A DNA stretch of 64,000 bases from Carya illinoinensis. Lineage: Eukaryota; Streptophyta; Magnoliopsida; Fagales; Juglandaceae. Each line of letters opens with the position of its first letter. The stretch's first letter is position 1. The notes below the pieces were generated by a model. It saw only the letters and a program-made list of their open reading frames with translations, did no database searches and was not told the DNA's origin. Location of the stretch: positions 8,632,001 through 8,696,000 of the forward strand of contig NC_056752.1 in the NCBI RefSeq assembly GCF_018687715.1, written 5' to 3'. Positions 37,401 to 49,423 of the stretch are shown piece by piece. Position numbers and translations under genes: made by a program.

Positions 37401-37730
37401 GACAAAACGAAACAAAACAACTTAAAACAAAATAAACAAAACAAATAAACAACATACTTGCAATTCAAATAAAATCAAATCAAGTTAAGGAAAAACAAAT
37501 AAAACCATCATAAAACCAAAAACCAAAACCAACATCACACAGCAAGAAACAAAAGAAACCAGCATGCAAAAACATAACCAAATAAATAAAAACAAGCAAA
37601 CAAGTTCAAACAAATAAAACAAATAAAACAAATCAAATAACAACTTTACTTAACATAAATTTTAAAACACAAACTTAAAAAAAACATTCTGGTACCACCT
37701 ACGGGACATGTGGTTTTACCCAGAGCCAAA
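34434..37730 (-). other. Non-coding internal region of the LARD element
   Basis: About 3.3 kb with no coding potential. The plus strand is rich in A and C and poor in G, so the RNA-sense strand is poor in C. Repeated short words such as CCTAAAACC, CAATTAT, CTCAAC and AACCTT occur throughout, without a regular period. Near 37310-37640 it becomes nearly pure T- then A/C-rich sequence. No degenerate gag-pol could be recognised by eye. Confidence 0.75.
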
Positions 37731-37745
37731 CCGGCTCTGATACCA
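37731..37745 (-). promoter_or_regulatory. tRNA-Met primer-binding site of the LARD element
   Basis: Minus strand TGGTATCAGAGCCGG, two bases (GG) after the end of the 5' LTR. It fixes the orientation of the element. Confidence 0.93.
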
Positions 37746-37747
37746 CC

Positions 37748-40088
37748 TGTGACGCCCCCAAAATCCCCACGCCCGAACACGGGGAAATTGAGACGTCCGG
37801 ATGGTGACAACCCGGGTCACCATCCCATCGTCGGGTGCCGAGTGTGTGCAAGGCAACAGATGTGTACAGAGAAACTCGCAGCGGATAAAAAAAGTCATAA
37901 CTAAGTACCAGAATTTTTTCTTAACGTAATACAAGCTGTTTAAAACGTACATAGATAAATATTACAAAACACGACTACAGATTTAAACAAATATAAAGAT
38001 AGCATCAGCAACCCGGCGGAGCCGCATCCTCGGGCTCAGCCTCCTCCTCTTCGTCCTCTAACTCTGCACCAAAAGCTACGGAACCACGAATGGTACCGCA
38101 GGTAAGTAAAACCCAAACACTACCAGATAAAAACACATAAAACTCATACAAGATGCATGAAACATGCCCAATGCACAAAGCCCACAAAAACCCAAGTTTT
38201 CCACACACGCCAAAAAAACCCTTTTGGCCCACAAACACATCCTTTCCGAAAAACACGCCAAAAGTCACATTTGGCCGCCAAAAGTCCATTTGGCCGCCAA
38301 AAGTCCATTTGGCCCAATATCTCGCCGGAAGTCCATCCGGCCCAATATCTCGCCAGAAGTCCATCTGGCCCACGCCGAAAGTCCCATTTGACCTCATAAA
38401 CCATTATCCAATTTTAACCGTATGCACCATGACCTCCCCTAGGGGTCATCCGCACACCCTGGCTCCAGTGTCACACCGTAGAGTACCACCACGCATGTGA
38501 CACCTAACAAGCGATGCCCAGTTCCGCGCCCCGCGCGTGCGTAGCCAAGCATCCTCTAGCCCTCGCCAGCGAAGGGCCACGGAGTCGGTGAGTAGGGCGA
38601 TGCCCGGTTCCATGCCCGGCACGTTCGTAGCCAAGCATCCCCTAGTCCCGCTCCCGTCATCTCTCTCGATAACTCAGGGGACATCACTCAGTTTATTCCG
38701 CTCCCGAGTGACCAGAGGAGCTCCACCAAGATAATAACCCATCCCGGCTTGGGCTCGTGATACACACGCACCCGTAAAACCACTCACGCCAATACACAGG
38801 CTTTTCACATAAGACCACAAACACACGTGCATGCACCATGAAATGCCATATCAATGCATAATAAAATAATCCAACAATATAAAACAAATAAACAGGCAAC
38901 TCCGTCCTCCATCCATCCGACCCCCGAACTCCTCGGACTCAGTCCGGAAACAACAACCAACAACAGTAAATAATTAAATGAGCAATATATATTAAAATCT
39001 GAAAATAGGGTTTGGAAAATACTTACAGCGCTATACGGTATTTTTAGAAAGCTCGCGGCGTTGCAAACGGCGGAGGAAAAGCAACGTAACAGTGTAATTT
39101 ATACTGTGTCCGTGGGTAATAAATTACCCATTTTTGAACGGGGACAAACCAGGGCTTAGGATTGATAGGGAATGGTCTAGGGATGATTGTGAAGCTTTTG
39201 GAAGTGGTGGTTGGCCGTGGGTGGCGGCGAAAACTCCGGAAATAGGCCGGAAAACTCAAATCGGAAAGCAAGCTCGTAGGAGCTGTTCCGGTGGTCGTTG
39301 GAGGCCGGAAATAGGTGGGTTAGGACGGCAAGGAGTCGGTGATGAAGTGGTGAAGAAATGGTGGCCGGAGGTGGAGCGACGGCGGCGGATCGAGCCAAAA
39401 ACCGTGGGGAAAGAAATGGCTCTAGGTGGCTAACGGCTGGCCGGATGGGGGAGATATTTGGTGGGAAGGTGCGCCGGAGGGAGGGGGTTCGAACAAGACC
39501 GGCGGCGAGCCAAACGGTGGCCGGACGGTGGCGGTCTGGGCTGAAGAAGATTCCGGCGACAGGGGTGAAAACAGAGCAGGTGCAGCGACTTCCGGCGGCT
39601 CTCGAAAGCAAACGGCTGGTCCGATGGCTCTGAAAATTGGTGGGGATGATCTATGGTGGAAGGGAAAGAGAATGGTGGTGACGGTGCATCAAACGGTGGC
39701 CGGACGGCGGAGAACCGGCCGGTCAAAGGGGCGGCGACGAAATGAGAGAAAATGGGCATGATGAGCGTACGCGGGAGAGGAGGAAGAAGGAAGAAGAAGA
39801 AAAAAAAAAAAAAAGAAAAAGAAAGAAAAAGAAGGAAAAAAAAAAAAAAGAGAAAAGAAAAAGAAAAGATGAGGGAAAAGAAATGAGGTCCAATCCTCAC
39901 TCCGGAAACCAAAACTGATCCGCCGAAAACGATTTTAAAAACCGTAAAACGACTAAATAAAATAAACACAACATCAAATAAATTAAAAACCAATTTAAAA
40001 CACATTAATTTAAAATGAATAAACTAATATATTAATTAAATTAAAAACAACCCTTCAGTGAAAATACACGTAAAAACGGGGTGTCACA
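37748..40088 (-). repeat. 5' LTR of the LARD element (2341 bp)
   Basis: Nearly identical to 32042-34418. Differences seen are single bases near positions 37889, 38729, 38769, 39665 and 39744, plus a shorter A/G tract at about 39785-39860. As the upstream LTR in the transcript sense it would hold the promoter. Confidence 0.95.
38257..38392. repeat. Tandem hairpin array with paired stem changes (5' LTR copy)
   Basis: Identical to the array at 32551-32686. In the transcript sense it lies toward the 3' end of the 5' LTR, about 500-640 bp before the primer-binding site. Confidence 0.9.
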
Positions 40089-40093
40089 GAGAA
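40089..40093. repeat. Target-site duplication GAGAA, right
   Basis: Exact partner of 32037-32041. Confidence 0.95.
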
Positions 40094-40999
40094 CACTCCT
40101 CAATGAGTGAAATAAGAACAATACAGCGCAAACTATATCTCTCAAAATGAACAAAGATTAAGGCTCAATGTTTAGAGAAGAGAGAATGAAAGCTTTGAAT
40201 GAATGTTGTATGCTCTTGGTGTTGTGAATGTGAAGCTCTCAAATGATCTATTTATAGGCATATGAGACTTCATATTCAAATTTAAAAAGATTCACATGTC
40301 AAAGACAACATCATTCACTTTTTCAAAAAATTCAAATAAAAGGTTCTTCTTTTTCAATTGTCAAAGACAACATCATTCACTTTTTCAAAAAAATCAAACC
40401 TAATCTTTTACTTTTGGCATATGAAAAAATGAGCACATTTTCCTTTTCAAAAAATTCAAACCTAATCTTTTACTTTTTGCATATAACAAAATGAGCACAC
40501 TTTACTTTTCAAATTTTTCAAACAAAATCATCTACCTTTTGTATAAGTCTAAAAAAGCATCAATCACTTTTGAAAATATTCAAATAAAACATGCACATAT
40601 GAAAGATGACAATCAATCATTTTTAATATTTTCAAAATTCAACCCTTTAATCAAGGCATGCACATGCAAAAGATGACAATCAATCATTTTTCAAAATTTT
40701 CAAATTTAATTTTCAAAAATATTCATGCACATGTGGAAAATATATTTTAATGCTTTATGATAAAATATTAATTTTGAGCATTAATTCTAATTTCGAATTT
40801 TAAAAGATTTACAATATTACTCTATGACTTTAATGTTAACTTATTTCCTTCTTGCTCATGCTTGGTTCTTTAATGTGCTTGATTCCATTGTGTGAACAAC
40901 TTGAACTTAAAACTCCTTTATTCTTTGAATTCATTTGTTATCATCAAAATCCATGTGTAGATTTATAATCACATGAAATTTGAAACCTTGGGTTCAACA

Positions 41000-41350
41000 C
41001 AAGCAACTCCGTCCTCAATCCATCCGACCCCCGAACTCCTCAGACTCAGTTCGAAATCAACCAACCAACAGTAAATATTTATTGCAAGAGCAAAATATAT
41101 TTAAATCTAAAAGTAGAGTTTGGAAAATACTTACAGCGCTATACAGTATTTTTTGAAAGCTCGCGGCGTTGCAAAAGACGGAGAAAAAGCAACGTAACAG
41201 TGTAATTTACACTGTGGTCGTGGGTAATAAATTACCCGCTTTCGAACGGGGATAAACCAAGACACGAAATTGATAGGGAATGGCCTTGAGATATTTATGA
41301 AGTTAAAGGAAGTGAGTTTTGACCATGGATGGTGGTGGAAACGACGGTGG
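41000..41350 (-). mobile_element. Old LTR of the nested family, right piece
   Basis: Continues the old LTR after the solo LTR. It aligns with young LTR sequence from about 33190 to 33530, including GCAACTCCGTCCTC, CCATCCGACCCCCGAACTCC and the CAGCGCTATAC region. It is truncated after about 41350, roughly 900 bp before its expected end, and is followed directly by LINE sequence. Confidence 0.8.
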
Positions 41351-41379
41351 AGGAGCTTAAAGGGGCTGAACCGTACGTG

Positions 41380-42460
41380 AGAGCATTGTGGTTACAAAGT
41401 TACAAGAAGGGAAAGAGTCCCACCACACACAAAGATCATCCACTTGTAAAGAAAATTTTGCCAACTTTTGAGCTACCTGATTGTCATCACACCAAATGTG
41501 TTGTATTGTGCAATTGTTAAACTTTTTTATCAAGTCTTTGATTTCATAGTTGTTAAACTCCTTGTGTGGCCATTGACTCTCCACCAACCTTTATCGCATT
41601 AACCATCATTAGAGAATCACTTTCAAGAACAATATCTTGTATGCCTTGATGAACACAAAGTTGCAAGCCTAGAAACATAGCCAAAAGTTCTATATCAAAA
41701 GAATCATTTACTTCACCTTCAATCTTGCTTGCTACCAAAATAATTCCCCCCCCCCCCATAATCTCTTAGGATTGCACCTATCTCGACTCTCTGTTGATAA
41801 TAAAACATAGCACCATCAACATTCAGTTCCAAAACACCCATAGGAGGATTAGTCCCAAAAATCTGCTTTTGATATCTCTGTTTCTTTATACCAATGCTTT
41901 CTTTATGAGATTACAGTAGAGATAAAAGCATAGTTAATCACTTGCTTTGTTTCCAACATCTTGCCCTTATAGACTTTTTGGTTCATTCTATACCACAGGT
42001 CTCAGGAGATCATAAAAAGTTTTTCCACATCCTCTCGGCCTCCTTTTTTTCTAACCATCCTTGCCATGTCAATACAATCAAACTAAGTGCGTGAGGTATC
42101 CAAAAAAGGGTAAAACCTTAACCAAATGTCTCTCACTTTAGGACACTCCAACAGGGCATTAACTAGATTCTCACTTCTTTGCCACAAAAATTACAACTAT
42201 CTTCCTTGATAATGTTCTTCTTCTTCAAATTATGCTTTATTGGTAATCCATTTTTGCAAGCTCTCTATGCAAATACTTTGACTTTATTCGGCATTTGCAT
42301 CTTCTAAATTTGCTTTTATTATACTGCATTTGAACTTTCGCCTCTTTGTGTCCCCTTATCCATCTCACCGAGCAATCTATAGGCATTCTTAACAGAGAGC
42401 TTTTCCATCCTTCTCGTGTGTGAGCTCCATATTCTAGTTGATAGTTGTGCTAGTCTTTAG
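41380..42460 (-). mobile_element. LINE fragment: RT zinc-binding and RNase H domains, dead
   Basis: Minus-strand reading gives a zinc-binding segment near 42290-42150 (MPNKVKVFA, then CKNGLPIKHNL, then SCNFCGKE) with an internal stop. It is followed by degraded sequence and a type-1 RNase H domain at about 41830-41380. The latter has LNVDGAMFY with the first catalytic Asp, a G-rich turn at a C-run (41749-41758), DIELLAMFLGLQ with the Glu, and LESDSLMMVNAI with the second Asp. The tail IWCDDNQVAQKLA matches the RVT_3-type end of plant LINEs. Frameshifts and stops show that it is dead. Confidence 0.8.
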
Positions 42461-43810
42461 CATGGCAATGTACACAAGAGCAACATGCATGATGGTAACT
42501 AATCCAATATTTCAGGTACGGATTAAATGCATAGATCAATTGACTACTACTTTATCGATGATCAAAGTCAAACACAAACATCTCCAATCTGTCTAGCATG
42601 CGTGGATCAAATTGTTGATGTTATAACCAAGCCTTTAGTTGCCACTAACTACTGAGTTTAGCAATCTTTGTTCCAAGCTCAACGTGTCTATACTTCCATT
42701 AAACTTGCATGATAAGACAAAGGATATAGATGCCCAACAATCCAGTAGAGATAAAGACAAACTGATTAGTAGCAATGAAGATAATGACGTGTTATGAAGA
42801 TAAAACTTTCAAGTGGTCATATGTATACGTTATCTTTGTTTATGTGTTTATCCTTTATAACAAGTGTAATCAACATTACTATATATAAATTGAGGAGTGT
42901 CACTATTCATCCAATATTTTCTCACTGTCATTCCCACATATTGATGTGGGGCTGTGGCATATTTCAAATGGTTGCTTCTATTAACAATTTAAAAAACTTC
43001 TACTTAAAATGTTTCCTATAACAAATATGATTGAGGATGACAAAATTTAGGATAAAGAAGAGAATTACTCATACATTTAGGAAAATTTTCAAAGATTATG
43101 TTATGTATAGTTGAATAGGTAGAAAATGAGTTTTTCGGTGTTAGTAAAATATTAAACCTAATTCTTTTCTTGAGTTTAGCATTGGTTGATGGTGTATGGA
43201 TCAATTATCAACCCACCCCATGCTTGACTATCTTTTTTTTTTTTCCCTCTTTCTTTTTCCTTGTTTACCTCATCTAACAGAATCATCTCCTTGGTTATTA
43301 CAAGCATTGTGCCTCATGCATGAATTACCTTGGAAATCTCAAAGCAAATATGTTACTTGGCATCTATTCTCTTTGCATTTCAGGATTGTAGGACAAGAAA
43401 TTTCTACAACAATTAACAAAAGATAATGGTTACTATTTTGTATATCCTCAAATTCTTTCGTTGTTATTTGGTTCCCTTTTCTCTGCTTGCAGTTGATTCG
43501 TTTCCTGCTATACTTTTATACATTGATTGAAAAGCACATTAAATGAGATCTCTGATTGAATGCATGATCCAAATTTGAGAGCATGGAGGATAGAAAAGTT
43601 TGCTCTGATATTTTTTTCTCTTTTTTCATCTTGGTATACATGCCATGGATGGTTCTTAAACGTTAGAGTCAACTTACATGAAGTCATTCCTATTGAATCT
43701 TGTTCCCCTTATTGGCCCCTTTTTTACATGTTGTATTTTTGACATTTTTCATTCTTTTTCAATGAGTAAAGTAGGTTCTCTCTGGTCATCTAAACGAAAA
43801 GTACATTGTG
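42461..43810. other. Intergenic DNA, no gene recognised
   Basis: AT-rich sequence with a few short frames (42794-43021, 43196-43426, 43560-43742), none with recognisable domains. Confidence 0.4.
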
Positions 43811-43921
43811 CTATTAAGATCTCGACTGGTTATACAGATAAGATGGGATGATATAAGAGTTGAAAGTTATATAAAATATTTTTATAATATAATTTTTTAA
43901 TATAATTTTTGCTTTGAAACT

Positions 43922-44360
43922 TGTAATGATTTGGCTTGGTTATGTGGATTGAGTTGTTGAGTTAGGGTTCAAGAGGGATGTACTTTGTCTTCTGGAGTAC
44001 TTATTGTTGTGTGGATTTAATTCAGACTTGTTGTTGCGTGGACTTAATTCATCTAAAAACATGGTGCTTATTATGGGTCATAGTTATGTTTTAGTTATGT
44101 TGGGGTTGAGTACTTATAGCCTAGTAGTTTTAATTAAGAGACATTGTATTTAGGTTGGGCCATGGCCGTAATATTGGGTCTGTTTGTACTTATTTCTTGT
44201 TTTCATTCCTGAAAGAGTTGGCCCACGTTTTAGGCATCATTGTGTAAGGGTTTAGTCTATTTGTATTAGGGTTTTATTGAAAAATAACAGAACAATATAT
44301 TTCTCTCTCCACTTTCTTTGAGAGGTACTCACCCTCGAAGTGAGATTTGCTATCAATACT
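43922..44360 (+). repeat. 5' LTR of the Ty3/gypsy element
   Basis: About 439 bp, matching 46995-47441 with many substitutions and short indels. Shared phrases include TGAGTTAGGGTTC, GGGATGTACTTYGTCTTCTGG and AGGTACTCACCCTC. The divergence shows this is an older insertion than the LARD. Confidence 0.85.
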
Positions 44361-46994
44361 CCTAGCTTCAGGGGTTATATAGCCTAGCCAAAGCCCTTTT
44401 TCATCTCCAATTTTATTGGTAAGGAAGGCGGATGGCATATGGTGCATTTGTGTGGATTATAGGGAACTCAATAGCATTACCATTAAGGATAAGTTTTCAA
44501 TTCTAGTAGTTGAAAAGTTAATGGATGAGTTCCACAGTGCTAAGATATTTTTTAAGTTGGATTTGAAATTGAGGTACCCCCAAATTCGGGTTAAACGTGA
44601 GGACATTTAGAAAACAACGTTTAGAACCCATGAGGGGTACTACGAATTTTCGGTAATACCCTTTGGGCTAACCAATGCCCTCATCTACTTTTCAAAGCCT
44701 CATGAATGAAATCTTCCAACCTTATCTAAGGAGATTTATTTTGGTTTTCTTTGATGACATATTGGTGTATAGTAAAAGTGAACAAGAGCACCTAAGGCAT
44801 CTAAGGGTGACCCTTGATATCCTAAGACAACACCAAGTCTTTGCCAAGAGATCTAAGTGCAAGTTTTGTAATTTGGAAGTAGCATACTTGGGCCATGTAA
44901 TTTTTGAACAGGGGCTTAAAACAGACTTAGAAAAATTGTGGGCTATAAAGGAGGCCTTTCCCATCCTCTCTCAAGGCTCTTAAGGGTTTTCTGGACTTGA
45001 CTGGGTATTACCGAAGGTTTATCAAGGGGTATGGGGCCAATGCTACCCCACTCACAGAAATGTTAAAAAAAGACAAGTTTAAATGGTCTAAGAATCTAGA
45101 CAGGCATTTCAGAAATTGGAGGAGGCCATTATGCACCCTTATATCCTTGCCTTAACTGATTTTTCTATACCATTCACAATAGAATGCAACACTTCAGAAA
45201 CCACAATAAGGGTAGTCCTAATGCAGAGGGGATGACCCTTAAATTTTTTCAACCAAGCCCTAAAGGGGAGGGCTCGGGGTATGTTAGCCTACGACAGAGA
45301 ATTTTTTGCCTTGATGTCGGTAGTGCAAAAGTGGAGAACCCTAAGGTGAGTACCTAGCAAAGTTTAAAGTATCTACTGGACTAGAAGGTGGGTACCCTGA
45401 TATAGCAAAAGTGGATAACCAAACTGTTAGGATATGATTTTCTTGTAGAGTACAAGAAAGGTTATGAAAACAGGTTGGCTAACGCACTGTCCAGAAAAAA
45501 GAGAGAAATGAGGAATGCTCTTTATCACTGATATTCTTTCCCACTATGGAATGGATGGACAAGTTGGAGGCGGCATATGGGAGTGATGAGCAATTGTAGC
45601 TGCTTATATCTCAGTTTAAGGAAGGGAAGTTGACATTAGTTTTTTTGATGAATGATAATCTACTGCTGTATAAGGATAGGCTTTACATTCCTAGCCAAGA
45701 AGCCTTTAAAACTAAACTGTTGGAACTTATACATAACAGCCCTTTTTTTTGGGGGGGGGGGAGTATACAAGGTTCGATTAGACTATTCACAAACTCAGGA
45801 GAGAGTTTTATTGGCCAGGTCTGAAAATGGAGGTTAAACAGCTTATTCAAAACTGTGAGGTATGTGAAAGGGTGAAAATAGATAACACCCTTCCCAGTTG
45901 ACTCTTACAACCCCTACCTATACCCCACTAGCCATGGACACATATCACGATGGACTTTATGGAAGGGCTCCCTATCTCTAATGGGTTTAACAATTTATGG
46001 GTGGTCATGGATAGGCTTATAGTCATTTCACCCCACTCAAGCATCCTTATACAGTCAAAACAGTCGTTGCACTATTTCTAAAGCAAAATTTCAAGCTCTA
46101 TGGGTTACCCTCATTTATAGTGTCGGATCGCGACATCACATTCACTAGTAAGTTCTTGCAAAAGCTATTTACACTCCAAAAGTTCCAAATGAACATGAGC
46201 ACAACTTATCAAACGAATGGTTAGACCGAGTCAATTAACAAGACATTAGAACATTATCTAAGATGCTTCACCAGTGGCTGTCCTAAAGACTGGTCATAGT
46301 GGATTCCACTTGTTGAGTGGTGGTACAACATCACACAATACCTATCTACGAACCTTACCCCATTTGAAGCTTTGTATGAATACTAGCCCCTACGGGTCCT
46401 TAGCTACGTGCCTGGAACAACACAACTTAAAGCCGTGGAGTCCACTTTGAGATCTAGGGATCACATATTGACATTACTACAGTAGAACATACAAAAGGCA
46501 CAGGAGAGGATGAAAAAGTACTTTGATCTACAAAGGAAGGAACAAAATTTTGAAATAGGTGATTGGGTGTACCTGAGTTGCCAGCTCTACAGCCAGATCT
46601 CACTCAAGCATCGCCTTAATATCAAGCTAAAGCCCCCAGATATTTGGGGCCTTACTAGATCTTGTAAAAGATTGGTGTTGTCACATACAGGTTAGATCTT
46701 CCTCTTAATTCTTGGATTGACCCTGCTTTCCATGTATCATAGCTAAAAAAGAAGTTGGGATCGAAGATTACAATGGTACCATCATTGCATCCTGTCGATC
46801 AGCCTGGAATCTTGAAGCCTAAGCCTATGGAGGTTTTGAAACACCGCATGTTGAAGTCTAGGAACCGACCCAAGGTGGAGGTCTTGGTGCATTGGCAGGG
46901 ACAAACGGAAGAAGGGACTACCTAAGTAAAGTTTGCATAGTTGAAGGAGGCCCATCCCCACCTTGTGGACAAGGTGCTCTAATGGGGAGGGTAT

Positions 46995-47441
46995 TGTAAC
47001 GATCTGGTTGTGGTCAAGAGAAGAGACATAAGAAAAAGGCTTGGTCGTGCGAAGGAAAGATGAGCTGAGTTGCTGAGTTAGGGTTCTAAAGGGATGTACT
47101 TCGTCTTCTGGAATACTTGTTGCTATGTGGACTTAATTCATATGAAGAAGTAGGGCTTGTTATGGGCCATAGTTATGTTTATGTTGGGATTGAGTGACAC
47201 TATACATAGATCAAAGTGACACTATACATAGGTTGGGCCACGGGCTGTGTAACATTGGGTTTGTTATTACTTATTTCCTATTTTCATTCATGAAAGAGTT
47301 AGCCCTCGTTGAGGGCATCAATATGTAAGGGTTTAGTCTATTTATATTAGGATTTTATCAAAAAACAACAAAATAGTCTATTTCTCTATCAACTTTCTTG
47401 GTGAGGTACTCACCCTCAAAGTGAGAGTTGCTATCAATACA
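46995..47441 (+). repeat. 3' LTR of the Ty3/gypsy element
   Basis: About 447 bp. It includes a short internal duplication (GTGACACTATACATAG twice near 47205 and 47218) absent from the 5' LTR. Confidence 0.85.
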
Positions 47442-47583
47442 AGTTTATTTCTTAGATCTGTTACGTAACTTGAAAAAATTTGAATTTTATTTTTTTATAT
47501 TTTGTGTATAAGTTTAAAAAAATTATAATAATTAGATAAAATAAAATTATTTGTATAATCAACCGAATCTAACTATTAAGATC

Positions 47584-49423
47584 CAAGAATACTTCTTTTA
47601 GGCTAATATATGTATAATTTAGTTCATTTTTTCTTTTCCTGAGTAAGAGCACTAGTAATGAGTTCAATAAAGTCAAATTTTAGCCCAGAAATAGTTAGGA
47701 TGCACAATTAATGCACTTTAACATAATCAACAAATAAACAATATTTTAGCCAAAGATTAATTCACTAACTAAATTTAGCCAGCGTCTCGGGCTAGTTAAA
47801 CATTATTTTGTGACTAAAAAATTCCTTCCTGCTGCCTCTACTTCCAAGCTGTTACCTGCTGGTTCTCACTCATACAATCGACACATATAGAGACATGTAT
47901 TAATAAGTTATTGATTATGCAATTGGTTGAATTTCGTGTATTGATTTTTTTTTTTCATTTTTATTTTAAGGAAAAAGTAGTTCTTGATTATGACTATGTG
48001 TAATTTTTTAATGACGATTAAATATTTAAATTATACTTAGAATTAAAATAAATAAAAATTTTAAAATTAATATTTTAATAAAATAATAAAAGATTTATTA
48101 AATTTATTATTTAGTATTATTAAAAATAACTAATTAAAATTTATAAAAATAAATTTTTTAATTAAAATTTATTAAGGCCACTGTTAATATTTTTAAGATG
48201 ACTGCTTGGCTGCATTGGTGTTTGTTGACCAGTGAAAGACATTGTGCTGCTGCCGCAGGCGCACTTCAGGGAAAATTAAATACATTTTCTACGGTGTCGG
48301 TTGGGGTGTTTGAACTTATCTTGCATGTGACAAACACAGACAGACTTACAAATAAAGCAATGGAGAAGATTATTTTAGTGGAATGATGCTCTTCTTTCTA
48401 TGTTGAATCATCATGGACCTTTGATTACTCGCTGCCACCAACACCTGACCTTCCAACAACACCACTTCCAACTCAAAAATAATATATATAAAAGATAAAA
48501 TTGAATTTCTAAATTTATATTTACATAATATATATTGTGCTAAAATAATGTCATTGGTCATCCTTTTCTTACCGTCATTATTTTCATCAAGTAATATTAA
48601 ATTATTAAAAATTATTTATTATATTTAATTTATAAACTAATTATTTGATTTCACATAATAAAATATTAAAAAGATGACAAATTTATAAATTCATATACTA
48701 TAACTTGATTTAAAAAATAAATTTTAAAATTTAAATTTTATAAATCAAATATTATTATAAGTAATGTAAATGATATATTCTATAGACTAATAAAATAACT
48801 CCAAGAATTATTTTAAGGATATTCAAATATGAGGTTGTCCTCTTTCTTTAATTAAAAATGACAATATTAGGGTGCTCCTGCATTGTACCAGTAAATGAAA
48901 ATATATATTTTTTAATTTTGTAATTATTTTTAAATATATTTAAAAAATAAAAATAAAATAAAAACTTCAATTTAGTAATAATTACTTCTTTAACCTTAAA
49001 AAAATTAAAAAAAAAAATAACAATATTATATGTCGCTTTTATCTGTCTAAATAGAATTTCCTATTAAAAAGAAGATGAAAACGATTTCCAAAGGTACAAA
49101 TTCACAATCACAGCTGTCCATCACATGGGTTATAGTTTTCCGAATGTGAGTCGAGCTACTGCTTCGTCTTAGATACAAGAAAGAACATTAGCCTACTCTC
49201 TCTGTATTTCTTTTTTTTCTTTTTACTTTCTCAATTTTTATATTATCTAAAAATCTTTCCTTCCACACAACAAAGCCTCTGCTGGATTATGTAATGCTGC
49301 TCCCCCCACTCCACCTCTTTTAACTCTCTAAACTCTTCCATCCAAACCCCACTGCAAGATTATAAAACACTAATAATCGACACCCACAAATGCCCATTTG
49401 ATATCTGATCCAAGAACAAAGTT
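47584..49423. other. Upstream region of QUA3
   Basis: AT-rich, with no gene recognised. Frames such as 48198-48386 carry no motif. The last 250 bp before the ATG are CT-rich (for example near 49205-49230 and 49300-49340) and plausibly promoter plus 5' UTR. Confidence 0.45.

Larger units (their letters stand above)
32042..40088 (-). mobile_element. Intact non-autonomous LTR retrotransposon (LARD-type)
   Basis: 8047 bp read on the minus strand: 5' LTR 40088-37748, tRNA-Met primer site 37745-37731, a 3329-bp internal region, a polypurine tract 34433-34419, and 3' LTR 34418-32042. The perfect 5-bp target duplication GAGAA flanks it. The internal region has no gag, protease, RT, RNase H or integrase. 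The longest open frames are short and low-complexity. It is therefore a large retrotransposon derivative that needs proteins in trans. The LTRs are nearly identical (about five substitutions seen, plus a length difference in an A/G-rich tract), so the insertion is recent. Purine tract context (CGAGGACGAAATT before it) recalls Ty3/gypsy Tekay-like elements, which is only an inference. Confidence 0.93.
31611..40999. mobile_element. Solo LTR (Copia-type?), split by the young LTR element
   Basis: The two parts, 31611-32041 and 40094-40999, together make about 1.34 kb. They begin TGTTGCCC and end TTCAACA, so the termini are TGTTG...CAACA. The flanks are CAAGA (31606-31610) and CAAGC (41000-41004), a 5-bp target duplication with one mismatch. 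It contains GAGGGGGGGGTGAATTGAG and a block with GTGTAGAACACC and TCTACACG words. I see no internal domain, so it is a solo LTR. Copia origin is a guess from the GGGGGTGAATTGAG start. It sits inside the old LTR and is itself split by the element at 32042. Confidence 0.75.
43922..47441 (+). mobile_element. Ty3/gypsy retrotransposon, deleted for gag and protease, dead
   Basis: LTRs are about 43922-44360 and 46995-47441, both starting TGTAA. A purine tract (GGGGAGGGTAT) precedes the 3' LTR. Only about 2.6 kb lies between the LTRs, starting almost at once in the RT domain, so gag, protease, the N-terminal RT and the primer site are missing. Recognisable pieces are RT (ICVDYRELN, FFKLDLK, YYEFSVIPFGLTNA and the catalytic FFDDILVYS), the RNase H region to about 45480, a degraded integrase zinc finger near 45710-45870, and integrase core (MDFMEGLPIS, VSDRDITFTSKF, TTYQTNG). 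A C-terminal VLVHWQGQTEEG lies near 46890, where chromoviruses carry their chromodomain. Stops and frameshifts are frequent. Confidence 0.85.
43811..47583. mobile_element. MITE split by a Ty3/gypsy insertion
   Basis: An 11-bp direct repeat CTATTAAGATC lies at 43811-43821 and 47573-47583. Just inside are inverted ends, GGTTATACAGATAA on the left and the complement of TTATTTGTATAATC on the right. The two arms (43822-43921 and 47442-47572) would join into a MITE of about 230 bp. The gypsy element lies between them. Superfamily is not certain. Confidence 0.6.

Noticed and set aside
37731..37745. tRNA-Met-like sequence as an RNA gene
   Set aside because: It is only the 15-base primer-binding site of the LTR element. 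The same applies at 12852-12866.
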